This document shows, piece by piece, positions 41,789 through 52,900 of a stretch of 64,000 nucleotides of DNA (its first letter is position 1; each line of letters begins with the position of its first letter). The DNA comes from Actinernus sp. WN-2022 (Eukaryota > Cnidaria > Anthozoa > Actiniaria > Actinernidae). The stretch lies in NCBI GenBank assembly GCA_030867875.1, contig JAOWCC010001368.1:6448965-6512964 (forward strand), read 5' to 3'. The notes under the pieces are model-generated. The model was not told the DNA's origin and ran no database searches. It was given only the letters and a program-made list of their open reading frames with translations. Both the position numbers and the translations under genes were made by a program.

Positions 41789-42090
41789 ATGTTTTGTCAA
41801 ATTGACAGTCGAAAGTGCAATGACCCGGGAAGCTCAAACATGCACCCGATATCACTGTTATGCCGGCAATCCCTTTATGTAGGACGACACGAATTTTTAC
41901 CAAAAATACAATAGAATACAACACAATACAATACAATACAACAATAGAACGCAACACAATGCAATACAATACAATTTGGTAGCAATTCGTGTCGTCCTAC
42001 ATGAAGGGACGGCCGTTATGCCAGTGCGACCGGACCACGAATGTAGGACATAATTATTTTGCTCCGTACTCTAACTGCGCATATCATTGA
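41789..42090 (+). pseudogene. Exon-like small Cys-containing frame, copy B, split by a MITE
   Basis: ATG at 41789, first part MFCQIDSRKCNDPGSSN. The frame is interrupted at 41865 by a 150-bp MITE and ends GHNYFAPYSNCAYH with TGA at 42088-42090. MITE plus one target copy is 158 bp, and the two parts are in the same frame once that length is discounted, so the insertion seems to be the only damage. Counterpart of 39446-39601. Confidence 0.4.
41865..42014. mobile_element. hAT-like MITE with an internal CAATA microsatellite
   Basis: Ends GGCAATCCCTTTATGTAGGA and its inverse. It is flanked by an 8-bp duplication GTTATGCC (41857-41864, 42015-42022), the size typical of hAT elements. The centre is an expanded ACAATACAATA tract. 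Confidence 0.8.
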
Positions 42091-42510
42091 CGCACGAGCT
42101 ACAAACAAACAAAAAACATCAATTAAAAAATATATATCTTTTAGAAGTAACATTTTAGAAGTCAGTTATAAAAGTCGTGTTATATCGGAGTGGGGCTCGG
42201 ATCGATATCTACCGATATAACACGGTCCCTCATTTTATAACTATCACATCAATTGTATAGATAGTATTTTTTTAGTTTTTTTGGTGATTTGTCCTATTTT
42301 GGCCGAGAACATTGAAGTAATAGTTTATGTAAATCAGGACTGACAGTATCAGATTTACAGATTTTTGACCATATTGCGTACGCATCAAAAGAAGAATAGA
42401 CGCGAACTGCTAAGACTCGTTCTGGTTCACCAGCCTTTTGTATTTCAAACAGATAACCATTGTTCAAGCTGCGCGCGCAACAACGTCAGTTCGCGGTTAA
42501 TTCCGATAAC

Positions 42511-42905
42511 ATGGCGCGAAATACAGTGTTTGTATGGGAATCCGATGCCAAATAATTTTGGTAAAATCGAATTCCTGAAATATTCACTGTCTGCAAACTT
42601 ACGATCCCAGGTGAAACATTAACTGATCAAAATTTGAGGGATACGATGTAGCTGTGCTGGGAAGCTTTCAGTTTTCCATACTGTTTTGCATCTGTAACAA
42701 CGAGTCAAAGTTACAGACAAAGGTATGGAAAACGGAAAACACGATTGCATGCTTTCCAGCACAGCTACATCCCTCAAATTTTGATCAGTGGTGTTAATCT
42801 TTTACCTGGTATCTTAAGTTCTCAGACAGTGAATGTTTCAGAAATTCGATTTTACGAAAATTAGTTGGCATCGGATTTTGATACAAACACTGTATTTCGC
42901 GCCAT
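42511..42905. mobile_element. Long imperfect palindrome
   Basis: ATGGCGCGAAATACAGTGTT is mirrored by AACACTGTATTTCGCGCCAT; the stem continues through GATCAAAATTTGAGGGATAC and GTAGCTGTGCTGG. About 395 bp, non-coding. Confidence 0.7.
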
Positions 42906-44400
42906 CCAGTTACTAAGGCGTAACTTTTGTGATCGGACGAGCCTGGGCTCTATCGTCTGAGCTTAAACCCTCGAGGCCACATGGAACCCAACTAGGTTGT
43001 CAGCAGGTACAGGGATCATGCATGCCACTTACAGTTACAGAAGACGTTATATATAGATGGTTTGCACTCAATCCCCAGAGATTCAAATGACAAAGGGCAT
43101 GGCGGCCATGTTGGTGTACAGAACAAAAGAAGCTAACGAAGAATCTATTGTTAACTGTACACCAACATGGCGGTTATGACGTCACGTGCAAAGGGTCTAT
43201 CGGCTGTATTACAACCTCTTGTTAATAATAGACCAGTTCGCGGTTGGGTGACCACCTGCATGGGAATAGCTCGTTAGTTATATCGTTGTTTTTTTCTGCC
43301 GGTTTTTTTTCGGATATCGTGTACCAACACCTGTAAGAGGATTAAAAGTCCTCAATTTTATTTAGATCTGGTCTTGCGAGGCCGAATCAATCAACGGTCG
43401 GTCTAGTTCGCTATAGCAGTATAAAGAAACACAGGTTAAACTAGAATGCATAAAACTCTGAAATAATATCTAAGCGAACATAATTTAACTCCTGTCATAC
43501 CTTTGTATACAGTATCGAAGCTCTTTTCGATCATGCCGGAGTGCGAGATCTGCATGTAGGCTTGTAGCGCTCGGTACTTGATTTAGGAAAACAATCGACA
43601 AGTGAATCGAAGCAACAAAATAATACCTTCTCGATGATCCCTAAAGTAGTAGAGGAGTAAAAGAGGACATGCACAGAAGCTTGTGCTCTCAGATGTCGCA
43701 TCGATCGGTGTAAATAAGCAGCTTTAGTTGTATTCTCGGCTTTTATTTGGCCTTGTTGTTCGACATTGCGAAGTGCGAGGCTTGTGGCGCTCGTTACTTG
43801 ATTTAGAATGAAATCATAATCGCTGGCCATGCGAGCAGCTGATGTGCCTGTACATAGAACACAGGATAAATTAGAATGCACAAAAACTCAAAGTGCTGCT
43901 GAAATAATACCTAATCGAACATATTTTCACTCTTGTCATAGATTTGTATACAGTATCGAAGCTCGTTTTGACCATGGAAACTAAAACCATTTCAAAATCT
44001 TGGCATTATAGCTAGGCGCGCGCTTGAAGAGAGTGACAGTATGCATGTAGTGGAGCGAGATCAGTCGCTGTGCCGTAGTCAGAACATTTAGAAAAATAGT
44101 CGAGAAGTAAAGCAACAAAATAAGAGCTTGCCAATGATCTCTAAAGGAAGATAGGAGCAAAAGAGCACACGATAGAAGCTATAGCTTGTGTACAATGTAC
44201 TTGTGCTGTCAGATCTCTCACCAGTACGGCTTTGTTGCTCGACCTTTTCCAAGCCATATATTGTAGTGATTTCAGGGAAGATTGATGTAATAAGCTGATT
44301 TGGAGAGTCTAGTTGATATTCTTCTTATTCTCTGGTGGCGATATAAAGGGAATTTGACGAATTTTAACTTCTTTCCCGCCGACTGCTTTCATCTTAGATC
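42906..44400. other. No gene supported; one MITE
   Basis: Apart from the MITE at 43062-43195, I see only weak similarity between 43440-43560 and 43860-43970 (CAGTATCGAAGCTC and neighbouring bases repeat), suggesting an old local duplication. Confidence 0.4.
43062..43195. mobile_element. Small MITE, family M2 copy 2
   Basis: TGGTTTGCACTCAATCCC, AGAGATTCAAATGACAAAGG and AACATGGCGGTTATGACGTC match 16323-16466. Confidence 0.7.
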
Positions 44401-44408
44401 GCCCGCGC

Positions 44409-44608
44409 GAGTATACTATCCCGAGTATACTATCCCGAGTATACTATCCCGAGTATACTATCCCGAGTATACTATCCCGAGTATACTATCCCGAGTATAC
44501 TATCCCGAGTATACTATCCCGAGTATACTATCCCGAGTATACTATCCCGAGTATACTATCCCGAGTATACTATCCCGAGTATACTATCCCGAGTATACTA
44601 TCCCGAGA
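44409..44608. repeat. Minisatellite, 14-bp unit x 14
   Basis: Perfect or near-perfect repeats of CCCGAGTATACTAT. Open in frame because of its periodicity but not a gene. Confidence 0.95.
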
Positions 44609-44888
44609 GATATCGAATCTGATTGGTTGACCCTGTCACGTGTTGAGAAAATCCTAACCCGAAAAAAAAATACTACTCGGGCCTGCATGCCAACAGGAAT
44701 CCCGAGTAATGAGTTTTGTAAATGTTTATACATATACTTATTTCTTTTCTGCACACCAATATTTTTTAAGTAATAATTATATTTAAGATTTATAATTCAC
44801 AAATACCAATCAATAAATAAAAGTTATATATAGTGTGTCGATGTTTAAGTAAAGTTTTGTGGAACTCCTGTTTTTAAGTTTTAAAACT

Positions 44889-45178
44889 TAAACAAGGACC
44901 CGCACTATAAAAGGGTCTCAACCAGGTTGAAGACACCTTCACTTGTCAATCAGTCTTTGTTAAGTGAACATCTCTGTTCATATGATAACAATGATGTATG
45001 TTAAAGAAGGACCCGCACTATAAAAGGGTCTCAACCAGGTTGAAGACACCTTCAGTTGTTAATCAGCCTTTGTCAAGTGAACATCTCTGTTCATATGATA
45101 ACAATGATGTATGTTAAACAAGGACCCGCACTATAAAAGGGCCTCAACCAGGTTGAAGACACCTTCACTTGTCAATCA
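44889..45178 (+). promoter_or_regulatory. Tandem 113-bp units each with a TATA-box core
   Basis: Two full units and a partial third, each with GGACCCGCACTATAAAAGGG. The TATAAAAG boxes lie at 44906-44913, 45019-45026 and 45132-45139, exactly 113 bp apart. About 30 bp downstream of each is CACCTTCA(C/G)TTGT, a plausible start-site region. They lie 1.7-2 kb upstream of the first recognisable Eph exon on the same strand. An inverted fragment (TATAGCGCGGGTCCTTGTTT) occurs at 46831-46850. Promoter function is inference; it could be part of a repeat. Confidence 0.45.
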
Positions 45179-45359
45179 ACTCTGCAACATGTGATGCTTC
45201 GCTTGAATAATCTGCAACATTTGGTATCGTGCGAAATTCAAATTGAAAACTTGAATGTCTACACATAGCGCCGCAATGGCAAACTCGTGGATGTAAAGTG
45301 TATAGTGATCTGTTTTCAAGGGTAAATTGCTGTTGTGATAGCCTGTGTACTGTAAAATC

Positions 45360-45815
45360 ACGTGACCGATGACGTCATCGTTACGACATCACCACTAAGT
45401 GATTTATGGGGACCAATACCTGATACCTGTCAAAGTTTGAGCGGCATGGCATTAGAAATGAGAGTGATATAGTTAATATGTACTTAAAATCACGACACCT
45501 TAATGATGTAAATATGATGACATCACCGCTAAGTAATGCATGGTACCCAATACCATGTTTGTCAAAGTTTGAGCCACCTGCCATTAGAAATGAGCAGGAG
45601 CCCATTACAATGAGTGAGATACGTGCGTGGATGACGTCATCGTTACGACATCACGAAGTGATTTATGGGGACCCAATACCACGTCTGTCAAAGTTTGAGC
45701 CGCCTGGCATTAGAAGTGAGGGAGATAATACGGGCATGTATTAAAAATCATGTTACCGATGACGTCATCGTTACAACATCACCACTAAGTGATTCATGGG
45801 GACCCAATACCATTA
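45360..45815. repeat. Tandem repeat of about 128 bp x 3.5 with TGACGTCA
   Basis: Each unit has ACATCACCACTAAGTGATT, GGGGACCCAATACC, TGTCAAAGTTTGAGC and GGCATTAGAA. TGACGTCA occurs at 45370-45377, 45632-45639 and 45760-45767; in the second unit it is diverged (TGATGACATCA). Confidence 0.8.
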
Positions 45816-45836
45816 TCAACTTGTTCCTCCCACTAA

Positions 45837-46437
45837 TGTACGAGTCAATTCCAAAAGCGATCATCCCCCCACCCTCTCCGGGCAAATCCTGGGCATTTGT
45901 CTCGAGTTGAGCTTCGCATAGTGGGGAATTTGACGCCGAATCAAGCTCCGAACCGGCGGGTATTTGACCACTGAACTAATACTGTCAGCGGTCCTTGTTA
46001 AAATAATTTCGTAATTTGAATATTCCATAATGTGTTCACGGGTTCGTTCGCGTTCATTTTTTGTGGCCGTAGATCGCTAGCTCACTTCATCTTATTGTAA
46101 TCGGTTGGAACACCACTGTATGGAGTGTGGAATTCATCACGAGAGTTACGGAAAGCTGTTCTCTCGTTGTCCTTTCCAGAACTAGTTTCTAAACGTGAGA
46201 ACATGATTGAATTTGTGTCGAACGTACCGAACATAAAATATCAAGACCTCCTCGTCTAGGGGCCGGGGCAATTGATCCGCGGAGTAGCTACAGATAGTGG
46301 GGCATTTGAACTTGTGGCAGACCCACACAGTGGGGAATTTTACCATAAATTAAAAAAAAGTCAAATCCCCGGGGGTCTGCCGGAGGGGGGGGGGGGGGAG
46401 GGGGAGGGGGTGATCGCTTTTGGAATTGACTCGTACA
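45837..46437. mobile_element. TIR element with 3-bp TAA target duplication
   Basis: Ends TGTACGAGTCAATTCCAAAA and its inverse, flanked by TAA (45834-45836, 46438-46440), as in PIF/Harbinger-type insertions. About 600 bp with no transposase; C/G-rich runs lie next to both ends. Confidence 0.7.
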
Positions 46438-46487
46438 TAAGATTATTATATTCGTCTACATATTCTGGACACGCGCACCAGTATTTC

Positions 46488-46576
46488 TCATATCCTGAAC
46501 ATCGTACAACTATATCCCGAACATGGAACGACTATATCCCGAACATCGTACGACTATATCCCGAACAACGTGCAGC
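46488..46576. repeat. Short tandem repeat, about 22 bp x 4
   Basis: Variants of ATCCCGAACATCGTACGACT. Confidence 0.7.
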
Positions 46577-46872
46577 TATGAACATACATCACTCGGAGGT
46601 TAACATTCATTCACACATCTATTATAACTCGTTCCTGTGCATGCACGCGCGTGCATGAGTTACTAAAGAGTTTGTAAACGGTTCTAAAACACTATTGACA
46701 GGTATAACTGACCAACGAGTTTCCTGATGTTTACTTTTTCTCGGCTTATTTTAATTTTGCCATCCTAACAGGAGAATACTGATTACTTGCTTTCCTGCTT
46801 GACCCAAAGGACGAGGGTCTTTTCCATTTATAGCGCGGGTCCTTGTTTATTAAATACATTTTTATATTTCAG

Positions 46873-46943
46873 AAACTCTTCTTAATGGACCACTTCGTGG
46901 TTGGACAGTTAGTGGTGGAGTTGTGTCAAGCCAAATAATTAAT
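46873..46943 (+). CDS. Eph-like exon: start of ligand-binding domain
   Basis: Acceptor TATATTTCAG, donor GTAAGT. Phase 1 in (the first codon needs one base from an upstream exon), phase 0 out. Encodes TLLNGPLRGWTVSGG, the first strand of an Eph ligand-binding domain. Confidence 0.75.
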
Positions 46944-49900
46944 GTAAGTATACTTGCAAGATTTTCCACTATTTGTGAAGAGATCATGCAATTACATGTA
47001 CATTTATAGGTATCAACTTTTAAGGTTATTATTGAAGGTTAATGTCGGTCTTAGCTCAGTGATATCCAATTGCGCACTTTAGAAACAAGTAGGGGGATAG
47101 GGTGAGTTTGGTTTTGCAAAGGCGCTTGGGATCGTTACTGGGGACAGTTTTAAAATGCCAGAGAGGTCCTGATCCTCTATCCGTGGCATAGCAAGTAAAT
47201 GTGAGTCTATGGGGCAAAGGGTGACCTGTATGGAAGCACTTCATCCCCACCCAAATTTATTACACTTAAAAGAATATTTATCTTACACTGTACGTATCAT
47301 AAACGCAACTATCATATTCCAAAGCCTCCTGAGAAAAACAGTGGAGACGGTACCATAGTCATAGACAGTCTTTGATTAGGCAGATAAACTGCATAGGTCA
47401 TTAGAAATATTGTCTTCGTACGCAGTAGAACTGCCCAAATTGGTGCAGAGCACAGCGCACACCGAGAGATCTGGAGACAGGCCATATGGCAACTCTCTGA
47501 ATTTCTCACGAGACCTGAAACAACCATGGAGGCTGATCAAAGCCAGGTCCCTGCTAATCCACAGATCGAATTGGAATTTAGCGTGTTGGTTTTTGCGGAG
47601 GGAGGAAAACCGGAGAACCCGGAGAAAAACCCTCGGAGCAATACCCTGGGTGCCAGAGGTTCTACTGCCCTCTCTAAGCCAAAGTTTAGATTGACGAGAA
47701 GGCTGGGAGAACCTCTGGGCGCGCGAAGTACGTCTGACTCTGTCTGAGTCAGAATTTGACCCTGGCCCTCTGCTTGACCTAGACCAAATTCCTTTGCAAC
47801 AATTGCTGCGATTGCATCACGCCATAGCAGTTTCCAAGGGCGCCATTGTTTACCCGTTCCATGTCGTTGAACCCGCTGCGTCGCTGGAATTCGCACGAGT
47901 TCCCTCGAGCTCTATAACACTCCAGAAAACGGCTGAATTAAAGGAAAGTTAAACCAGATGACCTGTTCTGTGTAGTGCTTCGGCCCTTGGGATAGGAAAG
48001 TGTAATTTATTTCAGCTGTCCGAAAGTGCTGGCTTTTCGTAAACCGTTGGGAATTAAGCCTATGTGGACAAAACCGGTTTAATCGATTTGCTAGAAAAAG
48101 GTTTCTCAGGTGTCAATCAAAAGGGATTAGTCTGGCATGGAAGTGAGATTCATACTTTGCGCGCCCAGAGGTTCTCCCAGCCTTCTCGTCGATCTAAACT
48201 TTGGCTTGGAGAGAGCAGTAGAACCTCTGGCACCCAGGATATCGGAGCAAGGGCGAGATACCAACAAACTCAACTCGCATATGGCGCAATGTCCGGGAAT
48301 CGAACCTGGACCACAGAGATGAGAGCTGCGCCACGCCAGCTCCCCGTAAAAGCTTGAATGCAATTGGTTTAGCTCTAAGAACATGCAGGATACATGGGAT
48401 CAGGAAATTACCTGGATGCAATGATAATGAAGAATGGTCCCTTTTCTTGATAACATGACATATAGCTGGCTTATCTAGTTCATGGTTATCTCATTAACTT
48501 TAATTTATAATTCTTATAAATTTGCTTTAATGTTCCCAACCCATGAACAAAATGGAGACAACAATACTATTGTTTGTGGGGAAAAGGGGCAAGGAATGAA
48601 GTACTCCTATTAAGGTAGCATACAGGTCTATATAATGGCCAACCAGGGGGTCCAAATCCCCCAGGCTACAAGAGGTCACAATCCTCTATCTCTGCCATGC
48701 CAGAGAGGTCCTGATCCTCTATCCCTGCCATGCCAGAGAGGTCCCTGGTCCTCTATCCCTGGCATAGCAAGTAATGTGAGTCTATGGGGCAAAGGGTGAC
48801 CTGTATGGGAGCACTTCATCCCCACAAATACATGAAGTGTATTCCCCATTGACAAACCCCAGGCTTAAGGCTCTTGTTACCCTAGAGGCCGTTTTACAAT
48901 AGAAAGTTTCAGGTGTCGACCCACTAAGAGGTTACAAATCCCTGGTTAGCTAGATTAATAATTAACAAGGTCAAAATCCTCTTAAAGGGCGTCACAATCG
49001 CCCTTAGAGTACGACAGGTTGCAATGATTTATCCTAACGAGGGGTCACAATCCCCCAGCTACTAAGAGGTCATAATCCTCCCTAAGAGGCCGTAATCCCC
49101 TGTCTGCTGAGAGTCGTAATCCTCTCTAAGGGGTTGTAATCCCCTGGCTACTAAGAGGTCACAATCCTATCTGAGGGGTTGTAATCTCCTGGCTATAATA
49201 ACTAAGAGGTCATAATCCTCTCAAAGGGGTTGAAATCCCCAGGCTGCTGAGAGGTCGTAATCCTCTCTAAGGGGTTGTAATCCCTTGGCTGCTGAGAGGT
49301 TGTAATCCTCTCTAAGTGGTTGTAATCCCTTGGCTGCTGAGAGGTTGTAATCCTCTCTAAGGGGTTGTACTCCCAGGCTGCTGAGAGGTTGTAATCTTCT
49401 CTAAGGGGTTGTAATCCCCTGGCTGCTGAGAGGTTGTAATCCTCTCTAAGGGGTTGTAATCCCAGGCTGCTGAGAGGTTGTAATCTTCTCTAAGGGGTTG
49501 TAATCCTGGCTGGCTGCTGAGAGGTTGTAATCCTCTCTAAGGGGTTGTAATCCCCTGGCTGCTGAGAGGTTGCAATCCTCTCTAAGGGCTAGTAATCCCC
49601 ATGCTGCTGAGAGGTTGTAATCCTCTCTAAGGGGTTGTAATCCCCAGGCTGCTGAGAGGTTGTAATCCTCTCTAAGGGGTTGTAATCCCCTGGCTGCTTT
49701 GAGGTTGTAATCCTCTATAAGGAGTTCAAATCCCCTGGCTGCTGAGAGGTTGTAATCCTCTCTAAGGGGTTGTAATCCCCAGGCTGCTGAGAGGTTGTAA
49801 TCCTCTCTAAGGCGTTGTAATCCCGTGGCTGCTGAGAGGTCGTAATCGTGTCTAAGGGGTTGTAATCCCCCCTGGATACCGAGAGGTCGTAATCCTCACC

Positions 49901-52900
49901 CCACGGCGCACACATCATCTCGAGGAGATCACAATCCCTCTGGCCTACGAGAGGTCATAATGCTCTTGAGGGGTTATGAATCCCGCGGCCAGCAAGAGGT
50001 AACACTCCTCTCAATGTGGTCAGAATCTCCCATGCGGAGAATGATGTAATCTTTCTAGTTTTGTAGCCATAGTTACTATGGCGAGAGAGCTATTAGGGGT
50101 CCACTAAGAGGCCGAAATCGCTTGGTTATCGACATGTACCACCTTTTAGACCGGACCTCTGGCCAAGGATAGGAGGCATGTTGATTCTGACCTCAATAGA
50201 AGTGTATTAAGCTGGAATTTCCAATGAGTTACGAGAATTTTTCCAAGAATTTCGGTGCGAGTCAGGCCTTTGCTAGTCAGTTTGTGGCGGCACACGGCCC
50301 CTGTAGTTGTCTTTGCTGACCCGCCGCTGTCCTTGGTCGCAGCTGATTTCTGTGTACGAAACGACTACCAACTGTTAGAAAGAAGAATACATGTGGATAA
50401 AAAGTGATTATATACAACTTTTATTACATACTTATTATGAATAACTCACTTGTTGTCAATGACCGGATGCTGGAGCAGCTGACCTGATACTGGGCACTTC
50501 AGGAGCTTTGAAAAAATGGCAATAATTTTCAAACTATTAAGGTAAAGCCGTCAAATGTTTTACATTATGTTGGTATATAAATAAACTGTATCAAACTTCA
50601 CGGCTTTTCCGACCACGAAAGGAAAGATATGGCGGTTATAAACTGAACTGACCCGATACTGGGCAATTAACGTACTGTATTTCTAAGAGTTTAGATACCA
50701 AATCTTTTAGCAATTTCAATAATGCTACCCCTTCCACATCAGTCTCCTATATCAAGCCTATATCTCACCATAAACAATCTGGTGATATTTTTCCTTTTCA
50801 ATTTCCTCAGAGGCTTTCTCCAAATAAAGTTGATAGTTCCTCTCTTTGTCACGTGCTTGCATGCAAGATTGGCCGCCATCTTGTTTATACTACAGAGGCA
50901 TTGGTGTGGCACACAGCGGTCAAACGTCTGCGCATGCGTCAAAAGTCTTGCAACAACAACATATTCCAAAACAAATTCAATGTTCACACACCCGTTTTCA
51001 AACCTTGAGAACTTTTTTGGTAAATTACGAAAATATTTGGTAAACTCACAGTTTGAAGTTTGTTCAATTTCCCGTCGACTGTGAAAACAAAAAGCTTAAC
51101 TTTCACGTATTTTTCTTAACTTTTGGGGGTAGAAGTTCACTGTAATATGTTTTAAGTTTTGCGCGGGAAATTCGCGCGGCCGCCCACCGCGCAGACGTTT
51201 GACCGCTGTGTGTTGGTGTGGGTGGTGTGGGATAACGCTGACCATGGGAATGGTGAATGTACCGTATATGACGAAGGCACTGCATAGAACTGCGATTGCA
51301 CTACACATATATCGTAGAAAGTAATGCATATTATGAAGAGAACACTGAATGTAATGACATACGTACTGCATATAGTTAGGAAAGTACTGCATATAATGAA
51401 AATTTAGCACTTAAGACAGCTGATGTGTTCCATATAAATGACTCCTGCATAACTAATGTCTGCACGCTGTGACAGAATTCATGTAGTTGACAGCTGTCTA
51501 TCTCGGCATAGTTCTTGAAACATGATCTTCATTTCCACTATGATATTAGGCGATATGACCCCAAGAAGGTCAAATATCCTGGCAACTACCTTAAGAATAC
51601 TTCGTTTAGTTGGAGGCAAATCACTAGTATTGTGTGATAGTTCGTGAAGCCTGAGCACGAAGCAATCCTCTTCAGAATTCCAGCAAATTCCTGGGACCTT
51701 TTGTTCATAGGCTGGTGTCACAGAATTATTAGCTCCTTTTCTGTCACGCCCTTCGTGTTTGTCATCGATTCTGTGTCAGCAATAGGCTGACTTTCATCTT
51801 TTTGAATCAGACTCTGTAGGTCAGGAGAGTTTGTGCGCAACTTTCGTAAATTGAATCCCCCCTCTTTCATCACCCTCTTAGCCCTTTAGGGACCATATTA
51901 TTTTGACAATGTTTTTTTTCACCGGACCGGTCATCACAATTAAATTTCTCAAAAAATAAATATAATATGTATAAGTATGACAAACCATATTTTATTTTTC
52001 TTGACAAATTGACTTTATTATAAAACTATATCTAGCTTCATAAATTGAATGTCCTGCATTTTATGGGTTGTGATTATGAGCTAATACATTTTTACACAAA
52101 CCTTTTTTTGTTTTTGTCAACATTAATTGCTCTAAGAAAAAGACCTGACACCCATACATTTACTAAATCAGAACACTTGCTCATTGTCTTAGCAGCAAAA
52201 TACCACAAAAAATACTGCAATAGCATAACTGTGTCAAAAGTTATAGCGGTTGCCATCTGATATGCCGGATATCAAATTTTAGGCAAACTATAGTAATAAT
52301 ATTACTACTCATGTAAAGAGTGTGCTAGTAAAGCTAAAAATATACTTCAAACTTTGCACAAATCAATTTCTTTTTACATGAAGATGAAAATAATTAAAAA
52401 TATAAATGATGGCATACCCCTTACATTTGGTGGCAGGGGGGAGCGTTGGAGCAATACCATAATAGCCTGCGCTACTGTAAGTAAAACACTTGGTAGCAAT
52501 GATTATAACAATAACAATGTTCAATCTAAGTTTGAAATAAATATCAATAAAGATATTATTTATATCCTATAATACATGTACATGTACTTATCTCCAGTAC
52601 TCCCTTGTAGTATGCCATTTTTGCCAGCAGTTTCGTGCTTTGTTTACACATAGAGGGGTATTGTCACATGTCTTGCAAACAATTATGGACTTATAGCGAT
52701 AGTTCTTGCCTAGTCCTTGCACATTTGCTACCTTGGCACAAACAACACAGTCCTTCCTATCATCACACACTGCAATTTCATGTTTCTTGTCATTTCATGT
52801 TTCTTGTCATTTAATGAATGAATCCAGAAGAGAAACCTCAAGGCCATATCCAAATAGTTTTTTCCATGCTTTCTTAGATTTTCTTATCACAGAAAAGTTT

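Noticed and set aside
43531..43881. 116-residue minus-strand protein
   Set aside because: No motif, and it spans a weak local duplication; unsupported.
44300..44773. 157-residue protein with repeated YYPEYTIPSILS-like units
   Set aside because: Translation of a 14-bp minisatellite; no exon or start support.
48990..50040. CRISPR-like array
   Set aside because: Units are contiguous 45-bp tandem copies with no unique spacers; the host is an animal. A minisatellite.
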